In this document: piece by piece, positions 1 through 13,900 of the stretch
How positions within the stretch are numbered: position 1 is the first letter of the stretch
Layout: each line of letters begins with the position of its first letter
Origin: Hydractinia symbiolongicarpus
Taxonomy: Eukaryota; Cnidaria; Hydrozoa; Anthoathecata; Hydractiniidae
Reading direction: 5' to 3'
Assembly: GCF_029227915.1 (NCBI RefSeq)
Contig: NC_079881.1
Location: forward strand, 8,308,001-8,372,000
DNA: 64,000 nt
The notes under the pieces: model-generated
Told to the model about the DNA's origin: nothing
Seen by the model: only the letters and a program-made list of their open reading frames with translations
Databases searched by the model: none
Translations under genes and position numbers: made by a program

Positions 1-92
1 CTCGTTTATTCTCTGGGAAAATAACATTTTTATTTCAAGACTATTTTGTATGGTGGGCGGAAAAGCAAGTGCCCACGGTAAATTTAAAATGT

Positions 93-266
93 ACTAGTCG
101 TTAGCCTGTGGAAAAATCCACGGGTTCGCCCGTCCTTTATATTTACCCGTCGCAACAAAGTGGATAAAAATATATCGCATTTGATATTCCTGTTTCCGTA
201 ACATCATTGTGTAACTCAGCGGGGGGTCCGCGCAGAGACAGACAGACGACGGCTATTATTATAGAG
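93..266 (-). repeat. CTAG-hairpin dispersed repeat, copy 1 of tandem pair (Helitron-like)
   Basis: Begins ACTAGTCGTTAGCCTGTGG on the plus strand, with a CC(T/C)GTGGAAAAATCCACGGG hairpin, and ends CGGCTATTATTATAGAG. Read on the minus strand it starts TCTCTATAATAA and ends with a hairpin, 6-7 nt, CTAG and a T. This resembles a non-autonomous Helitron end, but the family assignment is inference. Confidence 0.75.
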
Positions 267-440
267 ACTAGTCGTTGCCCGTGGAAAAATCCACGGATTC
301 GCCCGTCTTTTATATTTACCCGTCGCAACAAAGTGGATAAAAATATATCGCATTTGATATTCGTGTTTCCGTAACATCATTTTCTAACGCAGAGGGGGGT
401 CCGCGCAGAGACAGACAGACAACGGCTATTATTATAGAGA
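267..440 (-). repeat. CTAG-hairpin dispersed repeat, copy 2 of tandem pair
   Basis: Same length (174 bp) as, and directly abutting, the preceding copy, with only scattered substitutions between them. Contains GTCGCAACAAAGTGGATAAA and the GACAGACAGAC tract typical of the family. Confidence 0.75.
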
Positions 441-457
441 ATACCGAAGAAACTTGC

Positions 458-499
458 ACCCTCGTCCCCAAAAAGACAAAAACCCTGGGGACGAGGGTG
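458..499. repeat. Short palindromic element (CACCCTCGTCCCCA family)
   Basis: ACCCTCGTCCCC and GGGGACGAGGGT face each other across about 16 bp, forming a strong hairpin. The same ends recur at 44191-44250, so this looks like a very short MITE. Confidence 0.6.
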
Positions 500-2533
500 A
501 GAAACTTGTGCAACTTCGCCGTACGTCACGATTTATTAGATATCGCTCAAAACCACTTACCAGTTAGTTAATAAAGTATTTTGGCAAAACTGCAAAATTG
601 AAACGAAAATAGCGTTCTTTATTAACGACTTACGGCCATGCAAGTAGTTAAGCGAACCAGCTTTGCTTGGTTTAAAATTACCACGATTTCTTTCTAAAAT
701 GATGATCAAATGATCAGAACTTAAAAATTTGGATTGTGTAATACGGCTCAGAATTGCAGAGAGAGTTTTTCTAAAGGGTCTTGAAAATTTGAAAGGAAAG
801 TATAAGACTTAAAATGTGTTTAAATTATAGTGATATTCGAATTACGTAGATTCAAATGAGAGTCCTTTGTATGTTTTTCCCCTTTGTCTCTTACTACAAT
901 TGGGTTAAACCTTACTTCATACATATTTCTTTTTCTTACTCGTTTCTCTCCCTCCTCATACTTACGTATAAGGTTCAAAAAGTGTATACCCACCTGGGGT
1001 AAATTCCAACTGATTTTCGGTGTGAAGGAAAGATTTTAACTTCGCAAAAAGAACAAGCGCGCGGAGAGATAGAATACCATTTAATCCATGCGTGACGATT
1101 AAAGGTTATGCGCATGCGCGTTTCACGGGGAGATTAGGCGTCATTGGGTAAAAAGGTAAAGTACCATCATAAGTATACAGTATTGAACACAAATAGGGAG
1201 ACAATCTATCTACAATTTTACGAATTACAACAAGAAATGTGTGATAAAATTTAAATCAGTTCTAATAAGGTTTGGCTTAAAAAGTAGCTTGGCTTCCATG
1301 AATAGACAGTTGCGTAACCTTCTGGAGAAAAAAAAATTGATAACAACTTCTGTGGTTTTGCAGCCCTTTTGTCAAACCCAAATTGTAAATTGTTCGAGAA
1401 TAAGAATTGATTTTTTTTATAGTTTTTTAGATTTTACTGGTAAAGAAAAATGAAAGGAAGATAAGATTATACTATTCTTTTCTTCCAAAATAGGAAGTGT
1501 AGTACTAAACAGGTAAAAACACAAGAAACATGTTCAAATTTCACTTTACACACATCATCAATTCTTAAGTTTTTCCATAAAGAATATGGAATATCAAAAT
1601 GAAGTAGAAAACGCTATACAACGCCAATCTTATTTTGTTGAACTGCGAAATTCTCTCCTGTAAAATAAAAAGATTTTATGGTACAGCTAAACCGCAAAAG
1701 TTTCTTCCACAAACAAATAATTTTTGTGTTTTCAGGGTATTTGGGAACTGAGAAGGATGTAAATTTTACGAAGGTGTGAAAACCGCTTCTATGACAACTA
1801 TTAAAATTGCTATGGAAACCAAGCCTCGCTTCCACATCTAAACATAATATAAAAAATATTTTTTTAAATAACTTTTTTATGCCAATATTATCGTTGGTAG
1901 CTATACTCTCAAAAAGTTATCATGTAAGGAAAAGCTTCTTAAGGTTAGACATGAACAAAGATGAACAAATACTGTAAAACATAAATAAATCTGTCAAAAA
2001 AAAAGTTCTCAAAAATCTCTCTTCTATTTTAAATAAAATATAAATCTTTTCTCTGTTCGGCTATGTGCACAAAGCTTTAAACTCGCCCCTTCTTTATACA
2101 CACCGATATAAAGTTGTAAAATGTTCTCTGCATATAACATAACTAAACGTATCAAAATAATCGCGATTTATCATAAAAATAACTTCTAAGTAACCATGGA
2201 AAACGTGAAGAAATCCCGAGTAAAAATATCCTCCCTTCAAATTATAGAACAGTATTTTAGGGTCCGGATATCAGACTAATTTTAATACTTTACTTAAAAA
2301 TTTTTTTCAAGGATTATTTTACAGACAGCGGATATAAAAAGGTGCCAATCAGAAACTGTTGAATGCGGCCATATTTGTCTTACATTAAGATGTCTGTTTT
2401 TTAAATTTGCATTCTAGACACACGTACCCTTCTTATCTTAAAGAAAAATAGCAAAAGAAACCAACGTAGGCCGCGCCCTAAAGAAGTTATCATCAGCACA
2501 GTCAGCTGTATTATACTATCCTCAATACTTCGT

Positions 2534-4927
2534 TTACAATGAAATCGTTCCTGTGGGTAGACTACTATTGATAATTTGACAGTAACGTAGATCGCCTATA
2601 AATTGTTGCAAAGAGCTGCTGAATGATGGTATATCCTAAAAAATGAAGTTGGAAAAGTGAAAAACATCTTAGGTTTGAAGCATTTGCGAAATTAAGAAAT
2701 AGATGATGTTATAAGACTTAATTCTTGTAACGAGAAGTTTTAGCGTCCTTGGGGATTCAATCCCAACGGTTGGCTCTTCCTCCCCTCAGACTGTAACTAT
2801 GTTACATTACCGCCAGAGATACGTATAGCAAGCCGATTAGCGGTCAGTAGATGGCACCAAATGGGCCGACAACACTGGATTTAAAGTGCGCCGGAGTGGG
2901 GATTCAAACCTGGAACCTTATGATTACAAGTCCAATGCGCTACCACTACCCATCTCCGCTCTTCTGTAACTCTTGTTACACTATTTGCAAGTAAATCTGA
3001 TGTCACTGTGATGTGCGCGCACCAAGCTAACTAACTCAGGTAGTAAAATCATCAAAATATTTGAAAGATAAAGAAACCTAATGTTGCTGATCAAGTGGGG
3101 GAGGGAGTTGCAATTTTGACCCTCTGTTGGGAGAGCTAACGTAATTGAGGATGGATAATAATACTTACTTCACTGTGACAAGATGCCCTCTCAACCAATT
3201 TAGCCTTTCGATATATGCGAGAGATACTGATAGGTTGTCGGATGGGAAAATAAAACAGCTGTAGGGAGGAGAGTGGGGAGTAAGCTTGAAAACTAGAGTT
3301 TCTATGAACTTTAGCACACAATAAAAATGAGCGCTGGAATAACAATTTGCAAAATCGCATACTAAAGAAACATTGAAATTGTTTATGAACAACCTACCTG
3401 ATGTCGTTGTAAGTTTTGATGAAGTTGCGACTTCTGATGGTCAGTAAGACCTTCGAGGTTCATCAGAAAATGCGGAACGAACTGCGCGAAGAAAGCATCA
3501 AAATTTGAGCAAACCATACTATGAACGGCTTGAACGATTTCTTCTTGCAGGAGATTATGAGATTTCTGTATCAAAGCATTCAACAACACTTGTAAAAAGC
3601 TTGAAAGCATAGTAGATTGAAATAAAGCCTAAAAAATAGGAATTCCGACTTATCATATTAACAGAAAAACGGGAACCAATTCGCGAACATAGAGATTCCC
3701 GATAACTTCCCGAAATTTGACAAAAAATTACGACAATTAATTCCGCCGAGGTATTTCAGGAAATCCTCGTCAATTCCAGATCATGTATTTAAACAAAAAC
3801 AAAAATAAAAACACGGCCAAAAGGGTCAATGCTAGTTTTGCGAACACGCAGACCAGGCAGAAAACATTTAAAAAATGCCAGTGGAATTCTATAGCGCGCC
3901 CACACAACGAAATAATTCACGTCAGGGCCCACAAAGGTCGCATAATTTGGGAAAAAATAGCCATGCTGACGTCAGTAAGTCCCAAGTTCGCTGTAAACAT
4001 CGACAAGTGAACATTGATAAGTAAACCTTGACAAGTTTAAAACGCGCGATTTAAATATAGAAATAACCGTCCTGTTTTATTATATTTCATGATTGTAGTT
4101 TCATTTCAGGCCTACCAAATATTACAGTAAACAAAAGTGTCGAGTTACCTTTTGATAAAGATGATATTTTGTGTTCACACTTTCCAATACTTCGATAGAT
4201 TTTTTAAAAAGTGCAATTTCTGTCTCCAGTAAAGGTTGTCCAAATGCCTAAACAAAAAAAAAGTTTCAAGCGTGCATGTACTATAGTAAAGCATAATTTT
4301 TGTTATAGATAAATGTTATTGGTAATAAAAAGACTCACTTTAAGGATGGCTAAAAATTGATCTTCGTGTTGCAATTGGTCTTCTCCATTCATTTTGGAAA
4401 TGACAGTGGATTTGAAGAAATATCTCCAGTTATGCAACAACAGCTGATGATACAATTCCAACAACTCCATCTTTAAATCTGGAACAGAATGCTAAAACAA
4501 AAAACAATTGCTCATTACTAAAAATAGAACAAGCTTAAAAGGAGGAGGGTGGCATTGTTCTTTGTGCTCTCCTTCTGGGAGGGCAATTCTCCATTCGTTC
4601 TTTGTTGAACACTGAACCTTGTTTAACTATGTATTTAAAGCTGATATCACCAAGAACGTTTAAGGTTCATAAATAAACCCTTGACCAGTTACTTGAAGCT
4701 AAGTCTAATCCACTTTTCGTTGTTTTTCAACATTAAGAAGAAATTCAAACAACAATTTTAATCATCACAAATACACATAATAACTTTAAGTAGCAAAAAA
4801 TAGATCAGTACTTCATTCAACACAGGATTAATATGTTCCACTGCAAATGTAATCACACTTGGGAGCAACTTCTTAAATGCTGCATCCGGCTCTTGAACAA
4901 TAAATTCAAGGATCTTCATAAACCTAT

Positions 4928-4958
<31 letters not shown>

Positions 4959-7900
4959 AATGTAAAAATAAATATTTTATAAAATTTAAAATAGCGAAGA
5001 AATCTACAAACTGCAGACATATTCAACTCTCAATAATTTTTGCAAAAAAAAAAAAAAAGAAAGAAAATCTAAACAATCACGGGGCAATCAAAAGTTTCTT
5101 AGGAAAATTAGCGCAAAGCTATTTCGTTGACACCTAATTTAATAGGTAAAAGTACATATTTTCATCTTTATTTACATAAACACTTTACAAAAAATTAACT
5201 TACTTATCCAATGCGTTTATGCCAGAAGCGTCACCGGTTTTAACAATTTGCAACATTGCATCTCTAAATGTTTTGATCTCGCAATCAATTATAAGATAAA
5301 CATGTTTTTGATGACACAAGCTCAAAAATACTTACCTTTTTAAAAGTTCCAACAAACTCGATATGATTTCTTCCACAATAGCTGTACCCATTTGCACTTT
5401 CAAATTTTTCACGCTAACTAATAACACATTTAAGATCTTGTCAGCTACATCTAAAAGACAAACATAAACATCTGAATGTAATTAATGAGCTGCAGTTAAA
5501 GAGAGCATGCACTGCAACAATAACCTTGATATTTTTCACTATTATTTTAATAGAACTAATCGTAATCTCACCGATAAATCCACTGAAATTCGCACCGTCA
5601 CTACTCGCAGCTAACATTTTTGGCTCACAGACAGACAAGAGTGTTACAATAAACTAGTTGTCAACCCGTGGAAAAATCCACGGGATCGTACGTCTTTAAA
5701 TTATTGCTATCTCGTGCGCCCGTTGCACGACACGTTTTTTTGCGAACAAACAGACAAAAAACCCGTGAAAAATCCAAGCAGCTGCCCGTCCTTTATATAT
5801 CGCATTTTGTGTTTTCGTAACACGACGCTTTTCTCGCGGACAGACAGACAAAATACGGCTATTATTATATATCCACACATACAAAAAATAACTAAACACA
5901 ATACCTGCATCCGTAACATATGTGGCTACGAGTTTCGAACATAAAGCAATAATTGATTCAACAGACGAATAAATAATTTTTCTCGACTTTGTACCTTCAC
6001 CGGATATTGATTCGATTATATCACTCAGTATATGACACGTACATTTAATGATAGGTTTCCCTAAATTGTAAAGATATACACAGTTTATTCTTTAGGTTTC
6101 AAGATAAAATCAATGCAAAGAAAATTAGATACGCGCAACATCTAGTGTCTGCTACAAGGTTCGTAATAAATACTGGCTGGCCTGATCGAAATTGAACATA
6201 CACTCGATTTACGCTTGCTATGGAAACAAATTGCATCAAAGGGAATCTAAATCACTACAATTTACTGCTTGCAAAGTGTTGCTCACCAGACTTAATTCTA
6301 CAAATAGAAGTTACACCATACATTTTTCTTTCTCTTCAGGCTGGGAACATAATACACTTTGATCAGGAATGCCACCAAGTTCTTTACATATTGATGAGAT
6401 GAAATTTTTGTGATTCGATGAGCGAACTTCCCATTCCTAATAATCCAAAAAATTCAAAATTTTACCTTGAGAGCAATGTGTGTATTTTAGTTTTCGCGTT
6501 GTAGATTTTATTGTTTTGTGTGGAATTATGAAGCTCATGTACATATCAACAATTTTTGATACTCCAATATGCAACTAATGCATGCAGGATGCATGGTACC
6601 TGTTAAACTTAAAATAGAGATAGTGTTGGTAAAATATGGGTCATTCATTAGAACTGTTATCATCACTTTGACACAATTCTGAAAAAATTATTACAACTAA
6701 CTAGCTGTATTCCCGTTGAATAATGCATTTTTATTATATTTCTTTTAATCTTCTTAAAGTACAACCAAATAACAATGTGAGGCCTCCAACAACTGTTTTA
6801 ATAAAACTAGTCGTCAGCCCGTGGAAAACCCACGGGTTCGCCCGTCCTTTTTATACCGCATTGCGTGCTTCTCGCTATTGCTACCATTTTGAGTGACAGA
6901 CGGACAGACGTATACAGGTATTATAATATATACAGTAATACAGGACAAAATTATTGTAAAAAAAGCCCAAAAAAACAGGAGTACCTGCAGGCTATCAGCT
7001 AATGATGGCCATGGTAAAACAAGAGCGTTTGATAGAGCTCTGTAGACTAGGGTTTTCACCTATAAATAAAAACAAAATGCTGATTCCCTCGTTGTATCAT
7101 TCCTACTAGTTTACACTGAAAAAGAGAGCACATTGACAACGAAATGGCTTAATAAGATCGCCTTTATAGTTCATTTTTACAAAAGAAGTACAGATCGGAC
7201 GACTAAATTTTAATAATACTGTATGCCGAGTTTTATAAGCAAGTTCTTTGGAAGTTTTTCCACATAATTATTGAAGTGAAGAATAAGAAAACATAAATTA
7301 TGACTTTACTTATTTATCCAGCTTCAAACATTTTGAAATAAACAACTCATGCAGATAAAACTGAAAATATAATAAGAAATATCTCTAAACAAATAATATA
7401 TAATAAAACATGTTTACATCTAAGTTGCATTGCTTTAATTTATCATCTGATTCTTGATAGAGTTTCTGTGCTTGCGCAAGAGCAAGAAAAAATCTTGGTC
7501 TGATTGTTGTTGTCACTGAAACTAACAAGTGGGCAGCAGCAAGCATAATTCGTGCAGGAACCTGTCATAAAAGAAGTAGTGTATATTAAAAATAGTTGAA
7601 TAGACAAACTAGGTATTGTATTCACAAGTAAGAATATTATAGTCACAAATAATTTGAGCTGCACTGCGTTTAATGTAGAGAGGCACCTTTTTAGAGATTG
7701 GACGCTTACGAATTCTGAGTGTGTACACGCAATGGCAATGATTAGTCACTGTTTTAGTAAACACAAAAAAGAAATAATAATAATAATATGACCGCCCGCT
7801 TCATTCCAGATTTATCAATCGTGGTTTTAAAGTTCATTGCTAAAAGCTTTCTAACCAAAAAGTTTAGTGGGTAACCATAAAGAATAAAAGTTGATAGGAG

Positions 7901-10900
7901 ATGGGGTCAACACGAACGTACAGGTGGAATCCTGTATTAACAATTTTAATGCATGTATACTTCATGGATGCATACATGCCCCCTTGGAGAGACTTCACAC
8001 ATACTGGTAAGACACAAACTTTACAAGTTTAAGCTTGTCATTGTTCTCATACCTGCGGTTCGAACAATATCACAACACTGTCTAAAGCTGATGCTATATT
8101 GGATTGGAATTTTTCCATTAAAGATGATTCTCCACTGGCGATATTATGAAACTTGATGAGCCAGTGTGAATATGCTTGCACAGAAGCAATCGCTTGAGCA
8201 TGTCTGTAATGCAGCAAACAAAATGTACAGTTACTTACTGAGCAGTTTAACTACTAATGTCACAAAAATAGGTAAAAAAATCTAACATACACTTCAATAA
8301 GGTGGTGTAATATGTAATTTTGAGAGGTCTGAAGTGAATATGTTTTGCAATAACCACCGAACATTGCTCCTTGTATTAACCTATGATTTAGAAGTAAAAT
8401 AAACTTCATTACATCGTACATAGTTTTATTGCCTCGTTATAATACTTCGTAACAATATTGTTTTTTACATCACAGAATAAGCATACATTATAAGAATAAA
8501 ACATTCCCTTTAGAAAATCATTTGTGCTAGAAAATGAAAATAATAACAATTTTGAAAGACTGCAAAAAACTTCAATAGTTTCACTTAGCTTCTTATATTT
8601 TCGAATTGTCAAGGTATCTTACCTTTCCACTAGAGATTGAGCTTGTTCAAATCGAGCTTGAAAGTTAACTTCATCAGTGAACAACGAAGATAACCTCCCC
8701 ATCACACGAAACAATGTGCTCAAATCTAATAATGTAGTTCGCAATTTCTGACACTCATCCTCTCCACTCACGTTTAGAACTGAAAAATGAAATTAACATT
8801 GATCACTTCCAGTTTATGTAATTTCTTACAACATAATTGTTATTTTATAGCAACGATAATGCAACATTAAGACATACCATTGTTGCTAATGTGAGCCGCT
8901 AGGCCAAAATAGACATCCAAATTTTGTTGAAATATATGTGACTATAAAGATCAACAAAAAATAAGATAAAATTTGAAATAAAGTTTGAAGTGGTCAACAA
9001 ACTTATACCAGGTTATTATCGCCATTTTTTCTCTTTTTTCTACTTAGATTTCAATGTAAGAACAAAAGAGCCTTCTTTAAGTACCAAAGTTAATTTTTAA
9101 CATTCAATATTCAACCTTTAAATTTGGTACAAAATGAACAATCGTTGTTAATGCTGGAATTCAACTTTATATTTAATTCTACATAAACTATATAGAAAAA
9201 TCACAAACAAACAAAAAAGGACAAATAATTACGATAAGTACTTACACATTTAGAAAACGTTTCTTCTGGCAAAAGTTCTGACAATTTTTCAAGAACTTCC
9301 AGACAAGGCTGAAGAAATTTCTCCCATTCTGTTTCAGACTAAAGACAGAAAGTGTGATAACTTTATACCAATTGAACTTACAGCCCAATGTATTTGTATA
9401 ATCTCTGTGTCCAAATAATATTTCCCAGTACTTACAAATTTTTCAGGCCAAATCAATTGTTAACTGTGAAAAAAGCCAGCGAAAAATTCCACATGAATTC
9501 ACCCATCACTACTTGAAGCTACCATTTTTTCTCACCGGCAGACGTAAGGTGGGTATTATAACAAACTAGCCTGCCAAATTCCACAGAAATCGTTAAAAAA
9601 TCTATTGCATTTGCTGTTTTGGCCCAAAATACTTTTTGCATTTTTAATATAAAAAATGGCCGATGTGACAGACAAATAACAAGTATTACTAATATAGAGA
9701 CGCATTAGTGCAAATTTAGGTAATCTTCCATTTCTTGTTTCTGTATTTCTTCAGTAAGTTTAACAAGATTATTTTCATGAAAATAACGTACATCACCATC
9801 AAGTTTTTCCATATCAAGATCGCTTAACCAAGCATGATTGTGTCGAAATTGAAATTTTAACAACAACTCAGTTAAAAAGTCAAGCAGGCATGGTAGATAT
9901 CTAAATAAAAATAAAAATTCCCAAATCTATACGATATGTTTAGAACTTTAATTATATATATATTTATATCATACTCTTACTCAATGTAATGAAAAATATT
10001 TTAAAAATATACTTCTCAGCTGCAGCTGCTTTAAAGTTTGCAGTAATACACGCCGTTACTTTGTCGATTAGATAATCCAAAAATATTGTCCAAATCTCCA
10101 GACATGAAATAAACATTTCAGGAGTTTTCTAAAAAAAAGGACAGCTCACATTATCTTTATAAAAGTAAGATCAAAGTGAGGAATAGCAGATAAATAAATA
10201 AATACAAGTGTACCTGCACCATAGTGTATTTCAATAGAAGTGTCAGAAGCTCCAATGTTGGAAAATGGGCGTGTGGCTCGAACCTCTTGAGGTGATTACC
10301 AACAAAAAGATTCAGAAACTCTGTAAACTTCTCTAAATAACTAAAATCAATTTTCAACATTAAATTAAATTCATTTATTATGTTCAAAACCACAGAAATA
10401 CATTTATGAATCCAGAATTTAAATACAGATGTACATCTTACATAACAAAGAAAAAGACAATGATATTTTGATGATGTTTAATTAAATATGTAAGATTACG
10501 ACAGGATTTTCTGGGACATAGATAGCCCTCCCTCCCCAGATGCCATTAAGAATTTACCTTTCATCCATATTTTCCAAAATCTTATTGCTAATCATGCTAG
10601 AGCTTCCCTTTGTTATCACTTGCAGCAGATTGAACGTCTGTTGAAACATTTGCAGGAGAAAGGTTTCATACTCTGCCGGTACAAATTTCTTTGAAAGAAT
10701 TTCATTTATACAATTCATAGCATGAATACCTAAAACAACAAAAAGTGCCACTAATCATTTTCAATCTATATTATTATAATTACCATATGAGCCGTATTGG
10801 GCTAAGATGCTATATACTTTTAAGTATACTAGGAGGGTAAGCAACATTAACAATGACAGCTTGTTCTGCCTTTATAGTCCAATATGCTATACGCAAAATG

Positions 10901-13900
10901 CTCTGTACCTGTTTTAGGTCGGCAAAGTTGTGTTTCACGTTGGTCAGTAATTTATATACACAGACAAAAGTTTAAAAGAAAAAATTGGAGCAAAACTTTT
11001 GTAAGTTCAAGTTACTTGACTAGTTCAAATAAAAACCACATATGCAAAAAAACCTCTGCAATTTGCCTATGTGTCCAGAATGACAGTCTGTATTTTTATT
11101 CCAACTGAAACAGAAAACAGCTTGCGGTCCACTCTTAAATTTGAGTAGACAGTTTAACAAGATAAAATATACAATACGACAAATAAGATAAATATCGGAT
11201 CCTGTAGTGTAACATTATAAGTAATCAATATCAATAAACTTTTTTCTACTCAAATTATTGCAGTTCTGATTTTTGTTAAACAGTTATGATTAAACCAATT
11301 GCTTTTCTGTATATCATTTATATTATACATGTTAACAGCTTGGCTACTTATACAAGTTTGATTGAACTTATTTCACAAGAGTTTTCATGTATCAGGGGCG
11401 TAGCCAGCGTTAGTCAGGCTTTGCGATCGACTGACCTACTTTTTTCATTTCAACACGTCGTTCTTTCCACCGCCACCGCCAAACACATTGATGGGCGCAC
11501 CAATTGTGCATCCGGTGGCACAAATCTTTTCCTGGGCGGCGCACACAAGCTTCGCGCTTCGCACATCGTTTTTGCAGGATAAACAGTATCCACTTTGTTT
11601 TGCAGGCTAAGGTGTTGAATCTCTTCTTTGTTTCGCAGATAGTCTTTTTTGCAGGATTACCTGCGAAAATTATGCCTATGTACGGTCTTGTGTCTTCCAT
11701 TTATGGTCATTTTGGACGCATCCTATTGGCTAGTAAATTTCGCAGAGAGGTTAAAAATTCGCTCCATATATGGCTATAGAACATACGCAAGAAAGAAACA
11801 AGGCTAGCAAAGTTTTGAAGGTGAAGAAAGCATGATGTTGCTGTCAAACGTGGATCCGTATTAAGATTTATAACTTGTATAGAGCTTCATGAAAATTCTC
11901 TATACTCGAACCATCCAATTTTTGTATCTGTATGTAAATCTTTAGATTTGTTTTCCTGTGTAGAAAGCACTTTCAAGTTTTCAGTTAGCTAGCTATTCAT
12001 CCTCTTCTGTAATTCTGTGTAGACAGCAGAACTTGTAGCTATACAGAATAAAGCTATTCTTATAAGCCTTTATATCAGTTTATTTAAGAGAAATGAATCA
12101 TAGCTGACCACAATCAGGATAAAAAGTTAAAAAACTTTTTATCCTGATTTTGGTCAGCTATGATTCAAGACGGTTTTAAATCAGAAGATTTTTCTCATCT
12201 GCCTTCAAATAAAAATTTACAACCAGTATCTATTTTATTTTGCGATAATGACAAACATTCTGGGCAATTTAAACCTAATCCCTTCAGTTTCTTTAAGTTT
12301 GAGTAAAGCTACGTTAAAGCGTTCTGCTCAATATTATAAGCTAGGTTGTCATATGTTATGACAACAAAGCAAAAAAAAGGAAAAGGAAATGTGTGTATCA
12401 TCTCGAAGTTGTTCCTTTTGCATTAACCCAAACGCTAGTTAATCAATGTGGTACTTCTAGCACTAATGACGAGACTTCTTCCATTTGTAAAAAGGAAACT
12501 TTTAACTTAAAATCTTTTTGGTCAAAGGGATTTCTAAATCGAAACCTATTAAACTTAAACAAGTTTTATCTGTAGAACCTTGGTAGATTCATTCCCTTCA
12601 GGTTTTATTACCGGTATTGGGAAATATAATGTAGGCACTCACTACGACAAGCTTCGCACCTCAGTGATCACGATTATTCTTCCTATTGTAACTTGCGAGA
12701 GGACGTCTTAAGGTTTATTCATTGTAGTGAAGGCTCTCAGGTTTGTCTTTTTCAAAGGTCATTTTAAAAACCTTATGAATTTTCTCTTCATATATATACA
12801 GAATTGATAAGGTCAATGTTATGACGATGCTGGCAATGTATCTGTTAAAATTAATAATTGTCATGCTAACATTTTAAAGCAAAACAGATTAGCTTTATAC
12901 ATATCCTTGTTCTTCTCATTGCTTAAATTTAGTTGTCTGTAATTCATGCTTTGTACATTATTTCTGAAACATGATGAATGGAATCAAATGTAACATACTT
13001 TGTCAAATTTTCCAAAAGTAGTTTAAAATTTTTACGCAAGAATGTTCCTTACTTAACTAATAATCCAACTATGCCCATAATTTTAATATTTGTAACACGA
13101 TGTGTGGAACGTATTATTAACATGAGGGTTTTCAATGATTTGTATGAAGGCATTTTGTCAATGGTTCCATTTCATTATATTTTTGAATTTTTTATTATAT
13201 TTATGAAGAAAGAAAATTTTGATTTGGTTATTTTTTAATGACCTCCAATCTGCAGAAAACTTTATTTTGGTGCTAAATATGAAAAAAGAAGAATGAACAT
13301 TCTAATTATTGCTTTAATAACTTTCAATCTATAAAAAACATTATGATGGTGTTGTGTTGTCTTTTGCTCATTTGATTACACCCTTGAGGATAAAGATTCT
13401 AATGTATTTATGTTGTCATTTATTCCCCTTTTTCGATCAATTCGATCAATACAACATCTATCACGTAGGTCAGAGTCGGTTTTATGGCGTTTCAGTGCTT
13501 AAAGGGCGTGAAAAGGCATTGGCTTCCAAGGCTCCGCCCTGGACCCGTTTGGGGGCTCACAACGCCCCCCGAACCCCCAGGAGGTGCGATGTTGACCCTG
13601 CGGGTCAATGGTTCGACTAAGGTTTATTTTTTTCTGGCTACACCCCTGTGTACTACTACATCTTGGATGTTGTTACATTTACATTCATCTAGTTACATTT
13701 TTACGTCTAACAAAATGGTTACATACAGATAAACTGCAAGTTACTCACCAACTTGATTTCCAGCTGCATCACTTCCATTTACTGCCACACTACATCCATA
13801 CTCTGCAAAGTTGAAGATCTTTGTAACTAACAGTGGAGTTATGAAGCGAGACAAGGGTAACCAAGATATATATTGCGTCAAACAGTTAAACACACAAATA

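Larger units (their letters stand above)
1..2533. other. 3' flank of exportin-6, no gene seen
   Basis: Apart from two tandem 174-bp repeats (93-440) and a short hairpin (458-499), I see AT-rich unique-looking sequence without a convincing ORF, splice-bounded exon or RNA gene. The 3' UTR of exportin-6 must lie in the right-hand part; I could not place its polyadenylation site. Confidence 0.6.

Noticed and set aside
2888-2960. Functional tRNA-Thr gene
   Set aside because: Acceptor stem mismatches and an apparent repeat body next to it; treated as a tRNA-derived SINE head.
3136-3392. Candidate exportin-6 exon at 3165-3222 with a good donor
   Set aside because: Out of phase with exon 3398-3628 and dissimilar to the family; the real last exon is 2534-2635, in phase and matching the exportin-6 C-terminus.
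13354-13814. Overlapping plus-strand ORFs with Pro/Arg-rich peptides
   Set aside because: They translate the GC-rich end of the hAT-like element and the antisense of exportin-6 exon 13749-14286.
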